NCBI GenBank assembly: GCA_004213235.1
Contig: SHAI01000073.1
Span: 1 to 10,338, forward strand
DNA length: 10,338 bases
From: Parvularculaceae bacterium
GTDB lineage: Bacteria > Pseudomonadota > Alphaproteobacteria > Caulobacterales > Parvularculaceae
Direction: 5' to 3'
The translations under genes and the position numbers were made by a program. The notes below the pieces were generated by a model. That model was not told the DNA's origin, ran no database searches, and saw nothing but the letters and a program-made list of their open reading frames with translations. Shown piece after piece: positions 1-5,469 of the stretch (position 1 is its first letter; every line of letters starts with the position of its first letter).

Positions 1-1126
1 CCTGCCAATCCAGATCCAGATCGCCATCACCCTGGCCGTGGCCCGTCACGAGGGTTACCGCTTGCGCATAGTCGCGATGGGTCAATGGCAGGCCCACGGA
101 CGCAGCACCGCCGGTGGCGGCGGTGATCCCTGGCGTTACAAAAGCCGGGATGCCCGCAGCGCGTACGCGGTCCAGCTCTTCACCACCACGCCCAAAAATG
201 AACGGGTCACCACCCTTCAATCGGACCACAATCTTACCGGCTTTGGCTTCACGAATGAGCATCGCCTCGATCTGCCGCTGCGATACTGAGTGGTTTGATT
301 TCTCCTTGCCGACATAGAAACGTTCCGCATCACGGCGGGCCAATTCTAAAATCGCCTTTCCCACTAACCGGTCATGGACAATAACATCCGCCATCTGAAT
401 AAGACGCAGCGCCTTCAGGGTAAGAAGCTCCGGATCACCGGGCCCGGCCCCAACGATGTGCACAACGCCCCGGCGCGCATCATCAGCAGAATTTATCGAC
501 GCAATCGTTGCTTCGCGCGCGCCAGAAACATCGCCGCCCAAAAACCGTTCGGCGATATCGCCGCGAAACACCCTTTCCCAAAATCGGCGACGCATTGCCG
601 GGGCGATCTTGGCGGCGACAGCCGGGCGGAATGCCCTTGCCATTGCGGCCAGCTCGCCAAGTCGTGCCGGTAACATCGCTTCAATACGTTCACGGAGCAG
701 TTTCCCCAGAACAGGTGCCGCCCCGCCGGTCGAGATTGCAATTGTCACCTCCCCCCGCCGGACGATAGACGGGGTTTGAAAGTCGGATAATTCAGGCCGG
801 TCGACGACATTAAGTGGTACGCCAGAGCGCCGTGCGATCTGCGCATAGTCTTTGGCGATGGCGTCGTCGTCCTCGGCGACAAAAGCGAGCACAGCTTCAG
901 CGAAATCTGCCGTTTCAGGCGCGCGCTCGATAAAACTGGCGCGCTGTGACCATTCTTCTCGTATCGCCGGCGCAAAAACTGGCGCGACAAAACACAGATC
1001 CACCCCCGCACCGGCAACAAGGCGTGCCTTGCGGGTTGCCAACTCGCCGCCACCTGCAATCACAACCCGTTGCCCGGATAAGCGAAATACCGCTGGGAAA
1101 AAACTGACTTGGCCGTCCGGATTCAT
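1..1126 (-). CDS. cysG: Siroheme synthase CysG (fused dehydrogenase/ferrochelatase-SUMT), 3' end missing
   Basis: This gene makes siroheme from uroporphyrinogen III, the cofactor of sulfite and nitrite reductases, in the cytoplasm. The 375 visible codons begin with a precorrin-2 dehydrogenase/sirohydrochlorin ferrochelatase half. It has a GGGELATRK dinucleotide-binding motif near residues 25-33, and NVVDRPEL at about 106-113 includes the probable catalytic Asp (Asp109). AISTGGAAPVLGKLLRE follows at about 130-146. A uroporphyrinogen-III C-methyltransferase half starts near residue 222 with the SAM-site motif GAGPGDPELLT (227-237). It continues with RLKGGDPFIFGRGGEE (302-317) and TPGITAATGGAASVGLPLTH (331-350). 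Family proteins are about 460-475 residues, so roughly 90 C-terminal residues lie beyond the left edge. The ATG at 1124-1126 gives a family-like N-terminus; an in-frame GTG five codons upstream is an alternative. No strong ribosome binding site is seen. The gene is divergent from lysR, and no sulfite reductase gene is in view. Confidence 0.95.
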   Translation of the reverse strand, partial: MNPDGQVSFFPAVFRLSGQRVVIAGGGELATRKARLVAGAGVDLCFVAPVFAPAIREEWSQRASFIERAPETADFAEAVLAFVAEDDDAIAKDYAQIARRSGVPLNVVDRPELSDFQTPSIVRRGEVTIAISTGGAAPVLGKLLRERIEAMLPARLGELAAMARAFRPAVAAKIAPAMRRRFWERVFRGDIAERFLGGDVSGAREATIASINSADDARRGVVHIVGAGPGDPELLTLKALRLIQMADVIVHDRLVGKAILELARRDAERFYVGKEKSNHSVSQRQIEAMLIREAKAGKIVVRLKGGDPFIFGRGGEELDRVRAAGIPAFVTPGITAATGGAASVGLPLTHRDYAQAVTLVTGHGQGDGDLDLDWQ

Positions 1127-1140
1127 GCCACACTCGCTCA

Positions 1141-1174
1141 CTGATGGGGAATGCCAATGGGCATTCAGCATCAG
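1141..1174 (-). promoter_or_regulatory. Two-step inverted repeat just upstream of cysG
   Basis: On the plus strand, CTGATG (1141-1146) pairs with CATCAG (1169-1174). Inside it GAATGCC (1149-1155) pairs with GGCATTC (1160-1166), with a four-base loop AATG and a symmetric 2x2 mismatch between the two stems. That is 13 pairs in 34 bases, 15 bases before the cysG start codon. It could be a leader hairpin in cysG mRNA that affects translation, or a protein-binding dyad. The function is inferred; only the symmetry is seen. Confidence 0.5.
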
Positions 1175-1223
1175 GAAAGCTAATCATTTAGCTCAGCGAC
1201 GAAACCGAGATTATTTTTGCATC

Positions 1224-1242
1224 TCAATAGTTTTTCTATTGA
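1224..1242. promoter_or_regulatory. Perfect dyad TCAATAG-N5-CTATTGA, candidate LysR-type operator
   Basis: Seven-base arms at 1224-1230 and 1236-1242 are perfectly complementary around TTTTT. LysR-type regulators usually bind interrupted AT-rich dyads of about this size and often repress their own divergent promoter. This dyad overlaps the proposed -35 element of the lysR-type gene, where an autoregulatory site would be expected. The assignment is inference from position and symmetry. Confidence 0.4.
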
Positions 1243-1266
1243 AGCAGAATAAAGCATGAATATATT
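1239..1266 (+). promoter_or_regulatory. Candidate sigma-70 promoter of the lysR-type gene
   Basis: TTGAAG (1239-1244) and TATATT (1261-1266) match the -35 and -10 consensus at four and five of six positions, with a 16-base spacer. Transcription would begin near 1273, giving a leader of about 47 bases before the ATG at 1320. The region is markedly more AT-rich than the flanking genes. Confidence 0.45.
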
Positions 1267-1281
1267 TACCAACACCTGTTC

Positions 1282-1296
1282 CGGCCATTTTGGCCG
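1282..1296. promoter_or_regulatory. Perfect dyad CGGCCA-TTT-TGGCCG in the lysR leader
   Basis: Six-base arms (1282-1287 and 1291-1296) flank TTT. The dyad lies just downstream of the predicted transcription start and 23 bases before the ATG of the lysR-type gene. It could be a second operator or a small leader hairpin. An in-frame TTG (1290) falls inside it and is not favoured as a start. Confidence 0.35.
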
Positions 1297-1319
1297 ATTA
1301 TACTAATTATGTTCGAATT

Positions 1320-2249
1320 ATGGCAAAGTTACCACCATTGAATGCCTTGCGTGCCTTCGAAGCCGTAGCACGACACTTAAGTTTTACTAAAGCATCGGAT
1401 GAACTTCACGTGACACCGGGTGCCGTCAGCCAGCAGATTAAGACCCTTGAGGACGCCATCGGGGCAAAAGTGTTCAGGCGCACGGGGAAAGCGCTCCTGC
1501 TCACCGACAACGCCCAGGCGGCCATCCCCGCCCTTCGGGATGCCTTTGACCGGCTGGATGAAGCGGCCAGACATCTCGCGGCACCTGGCGATGCCAAACG
1601 GCTGAACATATCCGCCGCGCCATCCATTGCCGCGAAATGGCTCGCCCCGCGGCTCGACCGGTTTCAGGACCTCCACCCGGATATCGAGGTGTGGATGTCG
1701 GCAGATATGGGCCTTGTGGACTTTTCGATCGACGATGTGGATCTCGCGATCCGATATGGCCCAGGGGGGTATGACAACCTGACCGAAGAAAGGTTGATGC
1801 GCGAAACGATCCTACCAGTTTGTAGTCCACGACTACTTGAACAAGAAAGCCCTCTCGCCTCGCCGCAGGATTTATTCTCCCATACCCTGCTACATGACGG
1901 CAGCCCGGATCGTGATGACAGCGCACCTACTTGGCCCATGTGGTTAAAAGCCGCCGGCGTCACCAGCATCGATGGACGGCGGGGCCTGAAGTTTAACCAG
2001 TCGAGCCTGGTTATCGAAGCGGCCGTAGCTGGCAAAGGCGTGGCCCTTGCCAAGTCAGCCCTTGCCATGGCGGATTTGGAAGCCGGGCGGCTGGTCCAGC
2101 CGTTCGATGTCATCACACCATCAGCCTTCGCCTATTATGTTGTTCATCCCCCCGCCAAGGGAAGGGTTAAAGCGGTCCGGCTTTTCAAAGAATGGCTAAA
2201 CGAAGAGGCCGCGAAGACGCGCCGAAAATCATCATCAACGCCAAGATGA
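1320..2249 (+). CDS. LysR-family transcriptional regulator, GcvA-like
   Basis: This is a 309-residue DNA-binding regulator of normal length for the family. The N-terminal winged helix-turn-helix covers about residues 6-65. It contains the GcvA-type start LPPLNALRAFEAVARHLSFT (4-23) and the recognition-helix region VTPGAVSQQIKTLE (31-44). The effector-binding domain follows from about residue 93, with the GcvA-group signature DLAIRYGPGGYDNL at about 141-154. The ATG at 1320 is chosen because family members begin directly before LPPLNALRAF; an upstream TTG at 1290 would add ten unrelated residues. No clear Shine-Dalgarno is present. The gene is divergent from cysG, so cysG and lysR itself are natural target candidates. 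The effector and targets cannot be read from the sequence, and the GcvA symbol is not justified because this subgroup has many paralogues. Confidence 0.93.
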   Translation: MAKLPPLNALRAFEAVARHLSFTKASDELHVTPGAVSQQIKTLEDAIGAKVFRRTGKALLLTDNAQAAIPALRDAFDRLDEAARHLAAPGDAKRLNISAAPSIAAKWLAPRLDRFQDLHPDIEVWMSADMGLVDFSIDDVDLAIRYGPGGYDNLTEERLMRETILPVCSPRLLEQESPLASPQDLFSHTLLHDGSPDRDDSAPTWPMWLKAAGVTSIDGRRGLKFNQSSLVIEAAVAGKGVALAKSALAMADLEAGRLVQPFDVITPSAFAYYVVHPPAKGRVKAVRLFKEWLNEEAAKTRRKSSSTPR

Positions 2250-2291
2250 CCCGAAGAGGTTAGAAAACCTAAAAACTTGCGCTGAATTAGG

Positions 2292-2340
2292 AGGCCGCCC
2301 GCGACTCATAAAAGGGGGAGAAAGAATACGCGAGCGGCCT
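2292..2340. repeat. GC-rich 12-base inverted repeat (hairpin)
   Basis: AGGCCGCCCGCG (2292-2303) faces CGCGAGCGGCCT (2329-2340) across a 25-base purine-rich loop. Eleven of twelve pairs are Watson-Crick. The odd position is C-A if the plus strand is transcribed but a G-U wobble if the minus strand is, which slightly favours a minus-strand RNA. No run of T follows on either strand, so it is not a standard intrinsic terminator. Confidence 0.65.
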
Positions 2341-2358
2341 AGCCGGGAGGCCCAAAGG

Positions 2359-2378
2359 GGGAATTCCGAGCCATTCCC
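2359..2378. repeat. Short hairpin GGGAAT-N8-ATTCCC
   Basis: Arms 2359-2364 and 2373-2378 are perfectly complementary around an eight-base loop. One more G-U pair (2358 with 2379) is possible if the plus strand is transcribed. It sits inside the larger structured segment. Confidence 0.5.
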
Positions 2379-2556
2379 TGCCACGCTCAGAGTTATCAGC
2401 AAAAATAAAACTTGCAAGACGTAAAACCTCTTCTATTTGCGAAAAAACTCCACCTTTCCAGCGCCGCGGATTTCCCTGCAGGGGCGAGGGAAGAATGCCA
2501 GGAACTCAGACGGGCGCGCACCGCGACAAGCCGTATTCAGGACGACATGACCATTG

Positions 2557-2991
2557 TCAGCTTTTGGCCCTGAGTTGATCAAGGCAATCGGCGAGCGCCT
2601 GGAACACAAGCATGGTCGACTCATGGCGCTGGGGATAATCGCGGATTGCCTTCAATGCATGTAGTCCCGCCCAACGCGGATCGCTCGGCCCCTCTCCGTC
2701 CCCGTCCAGCATATGCTGCATTTCGTCGCGTAGTTGGTACAAGCCTTCCCGGTCCGAACCGATAAGGTTTGCCGCGGTCAGACCGGCAGAAGCCTGGCCC
2801 AGCGCGCAAGCCCGTGCCTCCAGACCGAAGTCACGGACAACATCATCGCGCATGATCAAGTCAACGCTCACCTCTGACCCGCACACGCGGCTAGTTCGCG
2901 TCGCCGTCGCATCGGGATTTTCCAACCGCCGCGCCGGCGGCAGAGAAGCCGCTGCGGCAAGGAGCTGATCACTGTATAAATCGTTGAGCAT
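2557..2991 (-). CDS. NifU/IscU-like iron-sulfur cluster assembly scaffold protein
   Basis: This 144-residue protein has the length and layout of the SufU/IscU-type scaffolds on which Fe-S clusters are built before transfer to apoproteins. The N-terminus (LYSDQLLAAAASLP) is typical. Cys37 lies in RVCGSEVSVDL and Cys62 in ARACALGQASAG, matching the first two conserved cluster-ligand regions. In the third ligand region, RHESTMLVFQAL (122-133), Ser125 replaces the usual Cys; another Cys lies at 136. I recall alphaproteobacterial relatives with Ser here as well, so this is probably a subfamily trait rather than damage. The ATG at 2991 fits the family; an in-frame extension to 3063 or 3069 adds unrelated sequence. 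No strong Shine-Dalgarno is visible. The gene follows cysS on the same strand after 184 bases and may have its own promoter. The client proteins are unknown. Confidence 0.85.
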   Translation of the reverse strand: MLNDLYSDQLLAAAASLPPARRLENPDATATRTSRVCGSEVSVDLIMRDDVVRDFGLEARACALGQASAGLTAANLIGSDREGLYQLRDEMQHMLDGDGEGPSDPRWAGLHALKAIRDYPQRHESTMLVFQALADCLDQLRAKS

Positions 2992-3093
2992 TTGGGTCGA
3001 ACTTGCCGAAACAGGACGCTTTACGCGAGATCGAAACGCAAGGCCTCCGTATCTGGTAATCATGAGCACAAATCAACAGTTTTGGGGTTATCG

Positions 3094-3112
3094 GGCCCGA
3101 AGCTATCGGGCC
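3094..3112 (-). terminator. GC-rich hairpin downstream of cysS, possible terminator
   Basis: GGCCCGA (3094-3100) and TCGGGCC (3106-3112) form a perfect seven-pair stem with a five-base loop, about 64 bases past the cysS stop. There is no U-tract on the minus strand, so it may mark an mRNA 3' end or act with Rho rather than being a standard intrinsic terminator. The same bases contain a 9-base direct repeat, TATCGGGCC (3089-3097 and 3104-3112). Confidence 0.35.
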
Positions 3113-3175
3113 TTGAACCATCCCCCTACTCATCAGTGCACTGCTGGCTCTTCCAAACAAAAATTCACAGACCAA

Positions 3176-4567
3176 CTAAGCGCGCCGCCAGCTTGCGCCG
3201 TCAGGACCGTCCTCAATGACGATCCCTGCCCGGGTAAGCTCGTCGCGGATCTGATCCGCCTTGGCAAAATCTTTTGCCTGGCGCGCTTCAGCCCGGGCAA
3301 CCAGTCGTGCTTGTATATCCGCGGCGCTCATTTCCCCCTCACCACCCGGGGCCTGGAACCAGATCGCAGGATCTTCGCCAAAAAACCCAAGCAGCTCACC
3401 GGCCGCCTTCAATCTCGAGATCGCAGCGCGGCGCGCGTCGCCGTCGAGTTGCTGGGCAATATCGCGCAATTCATGAAGCCCGGCAAAAGCTTCAGGAGTG
3501 TTCAAATCATCCTCCAGCGCCAACACGATTGATGGCGGCGGCGCGTCCACCGCAGGTGCCGTCGGTACTTCTGCCAAAAGCCGATAAAACCGATCAAGCT
3601 GGCGCTTTGATTGCTGAATCAACTCATCGGTCCATTCAAGCGGTTGACGATAATGGGCGGACAAAAGCGCCCACCGAAGCACCTCACCGTGCCACCGGGT
3701 CAACAGTTCTTTTGGCAAGACGATATTGCCAAGGGATTTGGACATTTTTTCGTCGCCCATGCGCAGGAAACCATTGTGCAGCCAGTATCGAGCAAGCGGC
3801 GCACCATCATTCGCACACATGGACTGCGCGATTTCGTTTTCGTGGTGAGGGAAACGCAGATCCTGGCCACCGCCATGAATATCGATGGTTTCCCCCAAGA
3901 CGCCTTTGATCATTGCCGAGCATTCCAGATGCCAACCAGGCCGTCCACGACCGGCAAGCCCCCAGGACGCAGGTGCCACCCATCCAGGCTCGTCATCACT
4001 TGATGGCTTCCACAGAACAAAATCGGCCGGGTCGCGCTTGTACGGCGCAACCTCTACCCGGGCACCTGCAACCATGTCGTCGCGATTAAGCCGCGCCAGA
4101 CTGCCATATTCATCAAACGAATTTACGTCGAAGAGAACGTTTTCCGCCGCGATATAGGCAGCGCCTTTGTCAATTAATGTACTGACAAGCGCTTGCATCT
4201 CCTCAATAAAACCGGTCGCGCGAGGCTCAAAGCTCGGTTCAAGCACATTAAGCGCGGCCGTTTCTTCCTTGTAGATTTCCGCATATTTATGCGTGATCTC
4301 TTCAATTGGTGCGTTTTGCTCTTTTGATGCGCTGATAATTTTGTCGTCTATATCGGTAAAATTTCGCGCATAAACCACCGCATCATGGCCGAATGCCTGT
4401 CGCAGGACACGAAACAGAAGATCGAATACAACAGCGGCGCGAAAATTGCCGATATGGGCGTGATTATAGACCGTTGGCCCACAAACATACATGGTCACGC
4501 GGTTGGGATCCGCAGGCGTGAAAACGCGCTTTTCCCGCGCGTGGGTATCGTAAAGTGTTATCGTCAT
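3176..4567 (-). CDS. cysS: Cysteinyl-tRNA synthetase
   Basis: This class I aminoacyl-tRNA synthetase charges tRNA-Cys with cysteine using ATP in the cytosol. The 463-residue length is normal. The HIGH-box is HIGN at 38-41 and the KMSKS loop is at 274-278. Zinc ligands that discriminate cysteine can be read as Cys29 (CGPTVYN), Cys216 (WHLECSAM), His241 and Glu245 (FPHHENE), with the same relative spacing as in the E. coli enzyme. NFTDIDDKI at 69-77 is also typical. The ATG at 4565-4567 gives the expected N-terminus (MTITLYDTHAREKR). No Shine-Dalgarno is seen, and a nearby out-of-frame ATG lies seven bases upstream. The gene is divergent from folE across 235 bases, with the Fe-S scaffold gene downstream. 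Confidence 0.97.
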   Translation of the reverse strand: MTITLYDTHAREKRVFTPADPNRVTMYVCGPTVYNHAHIGNFRAAVVFDLLFRVLRQAFGHDAVVYARNFTDIDDKIISASKEQNAPIEEITHKYAEIYKEETAALNVLEPSFEPRATGFIEEMQALVSTLIDKGAAYIAAENVLFDVNSFDEYGSLARLNRDDMVAGARVEVAPYKRDPADFVLWKPSSDDEPGWVAPASWGLAGRGRPGWHLECSAMIKGVLGETIDIHGGGQDLRFPHHENEIAQSMCANDGAPLARYWLHNGFLRMGDEKMSKSLGNIVLPKELLTRWHGEVLRWALLSAHYRQPLEWTDELIQQSKRQLDRFYRLLAEVPTAPAVDAPPPSIVLALEDDLNTPEAFAGLHELRDIAQQLDGDARRAAISRLKAAGELLGFFGEDPAIWFQAPGGEGEMSAADIQARLVARAEARQAKDFAKADQIRDELTRAGIVIEDGPDGASWRRA

Positions 4568-4576
4568 GGCGCATGT

Positions 4577-4605
4577 TAGCTAATAGGCCTTGATGGAGGG
4601 TGCAA
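4577..4605 (-). promoter_or_regulatory. Weak promoter-like element for cysS
   Basis: On the minus strand, TTGCAC (plus 4600-4605) and TAGCTA (plus 4577-4582) are separated by 17 bases. The -35 is good and the -10 is poor. If used, transcription would start only a few bases before the cysS ATG, giving a nearly leaderless message. That would fit the missing Shine-Dalgarno. Confidence 0.25.
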
Positions 4606-4652
4606 GCACTGAAAGGCGAATAACGATGACCCGCATACGCCCCATTGCCGGT

Positions 4653-4666
4653 ATTGAGGTATCAAT
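4653..4666. promoter_or_regulatory. Small dyad ATTGA-GGTA-TCAAT upstream of the folE promoter
   Basis: Five-base arms at 4653-4657 and 4662-4666 lie six bases upstream of the proposed folE -35. This is a reasonable place for an activator or repressor site, but the dyad is short and could be chance. Confidence 0.2.
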
Positions 4667-4672
4667 CTCGAT

Positions 4673-4701
4673 TTGGCATTTGGGTCATCCAACCTTATAT
4701 T
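4673..4701 (+). promoter_or_regulatory. Sigma-70-like promoter of folE-hisI
   Basis: TTGGCA (4673-4678) and TATATT (4696-4701) are separated by exactly 17 bases, each close to consensus. Transcription would start around 4708, leaving a leader of about 95 bases before folE. It is the best promoter match I found in the window. Confidence 0.55.
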
Positions 4702-4726
4702 GACGCCCGTAAGACCCTCGTACGTG

Positions 4727-4755
4727 TCGCGCTTTTCTCAAAAAGAGAGACGCGA
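4727..4755 (+). promoter_or_regulatory. Hairpin in the folE leader
   Basis: TCGCG (4727-4731) pairs with CGCGA (4751-4755). The upper stem TTTCTC (4734-4739) pairs with GAGAGA (4745-4750), including one G-U pair, around a loop of five A. A two-base bulge lies between the stems. The hairpin ends 36 bases before the folE Shine-Dalgarno. It matches no riboswitch class I recognise and may only stabilise the message. Confidence 0.4.
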
Positions 4756-4791
4756 AATTGGAATTACAGCTAACGAATCGCACCTAACGAT

Positions 4792-4795
4792 AGGA
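4792..4795 (+). promoter_or_regulatory. Ribosome binding site of folE
   Basis: AGGA lies seven bases before the ATG at 4803. It decides this start over the in-frame ATG at 4875, which has no comparable site. Confidence 0.6.
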
Positions 4796-4802
4796 CAGGC
4801 CC

Positions 4803-5444
4803 ATGACTGCCATTGCCTACGACGCTACCTCGCGCGAACAAGAAACCGCCGATGACGCTGAAAATGACCTACTAATGACAAAACCAACTCGCGCTGAAGC
4901 AGAAGAAGCGGTTCGAACGCTCATAAAATGGGCCGGCGATGACCCAACCCGGGAAGGCTTGGTCGACACGCCAAAGCGTGTCGCAAAAGCTTACGAAGAA
5001 TGGTTCACCGGTTATGATGAGGACCCGGAAGAAATTCTGGAAAGAACTTTCGAAGAAGTAGACGGATACGATGACATCGTCCTTCTCCGGAATATCCGTC
5101 TTGAAAGCTATTGTGAGCATCACATCGCGCCAATTATCGGCACAGCCCATGTCGCCTATCTCCCATCAGAACGGGTTGTGGGAATTTCGAAACTTGCCCG
5201 TCTGGTAGATGCCTACGCGAAGCGCCTTCAGGTTCAAGAAACCCTGACGGCCCAGATCGCCAGCGCCATCGAAAAAGTCCTGCAACCCCGCGGCGTTGCG
5301 GTCGTGATCGCTGCAGAGCACCAGTGCATGTCCACACGCGGCGTTCATAAAAATGGCGTTGATACGGTCACGACGCGCTTTACCGGCGAATTTCGCGACA
5401 ACCCAGCGCTCGAAGAACGGTTCTTGCGACTGACGCAAAGTTAG
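4803..5444 (+). CDS. folE: GTP cyclohydrolase I
   Basis: The enzyme converts GTP to 7,8-dihydroneopterin triphosphate, the first step of tetrahydrofolate and pterin synthesis, and normally forms a toroidal decamer. The 213-residue protein has a variable N-terminal segment of about 30 residues. The catalytic core follows, with the zinc ligands and active-site residues SYCEHH (Cys104, His106, His107) and HQCMSTRGV (Cys175). Relative spacing matches E. coli Cys110, His112, His113 and Cys181. [15 protein letters not shown] at 46-60 and [19 protein letters not shown] at 128-146 are family hallmarks. The gene stands behind a well-formed promoter and a leader hairpin, and is followed 25 bases later by hisI on the same strand, so the two are probably co-transcribed. 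FolE and HisI both open purine rings by hydrolysis, but in different pathways. Confidence 0.98.
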   Translation: MTAIAYDATSREQETADDAENDLLMTKPTRAEAEEAVRTLIKWAGDDPTREGLVDTPKRVAKAYEEWFTGYDEDPEEILERTFEEVDGYDDIVLLRNIRLESYCEHHIAPIIGTAHVAYLPSERVVGISKLARLVDAYAKRLQVQETLTAQIASAIEKVLQPRGVAVVIAAEHQCMSTRGVHKNGVDTVTTRFTGEFRDNPALEERFLRLTQS

Positions 5445-5469
5445 TCTTTATCAGCACGGTAATGGTTAC

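Larger units (their letters stand above)
2253..2433. ncRNA. Candidate structured RNA region framed by 9-base inverted repeats
   Basis: GAAGAGGTT (2253-2261) is perfectly complementary to AACCTCTTC (2425-2433), closing a 181-base segment. Nested inside are GCTGA/TCAGC (2281-2285 with 2396-2400), a long hairpin at 2292-2340 and a short hairpin at 2359-2378. A 9-base direct repeat, AAAACTTGC, occurs at 2272-2280 and 2407-2415 near the two ends. A short local hairpin AGGTT-AGAA-AACCT (2257-2270) competes with the closing stem. The layout of a closing stem, inner stem and branches is RNA-like. The segment starts three bases after the lysR stop, so it could be a lysR 3'-UTR RNA, or a separate transcript on either strand. 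No promoter or U-tract terminator is evident. The length is close to that of 6S RNA, but I see no specific 6S signature, and the usual 6S neighbours are absent. Confidence 0.3.
2250..2556. other. 307-base gap without a credible gene, structured in its first part
   Basis: The gap lies between the stop of the lysR-type gene and the stop of the Fe-S scaffold gene, so the two genes converge on it. Stops are frequent, and short frames here resemble no protein I know. The left part (2253-2433) is described separately as a possible structured RNA. The right part (2434-2556) holds a 10-base palindrome CCCTGCAGGG (2474-2483) inside a weaker hairpin TTCCCT-N9-AGGGAA (2472-2492). That hairpin might help end transcription of the scaffold gene, but no U-tract follows it. 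Confidence 0.6.

Noticed and set aside
1290..1319. TTG start adding ten residues to the LysR-type regulator
   Set aside because: The added residues are not family-like, and the TTG lies within a dyad; the ATG at 1320 gives the standard N-terminus.
2201..2259. Direct repeat CGAAGAGG at 2201-2208 and 2252-2259
   Set aside because: Eight bases, the first copy being coding sequence in lysR; no attachment-site or insertion context.
2253..2433. Identification of the structured gap as 6S RNA, SRP RNA or a known riboswitch
   Set aside because: Only the length resembles 6S RNA. I see no conserved SRP, tmRNA, TPP or cobalamin signature, and the neighbours are not those usual for 6S.
2433..2624. 63-residue minus-strand frame overlapping the 3' end of the Fe-S scaffold gene
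   Set aside because: Its first 22 or so codons lie inside the scaffold gene in another frame. There is no ribosome site, and the protein resembles nothing I recognise.
3134..3143. Perfect 10-base palindrome CAGTGCACTG in the cysS-scaffold gap
   Set aside because: It is short, isolated and not placed at any promoter I can identify; chance is a sufficient explanation.
3274..3909. 211-residue plus-strand frame opposite cysS, and similar long frames opposite cysG and pyrD
   Set aside because: They are antisense shadows of clear, motif-verified genes, with Arg/Pro-rich composition typical of wrong frames in GC-rich DNA.
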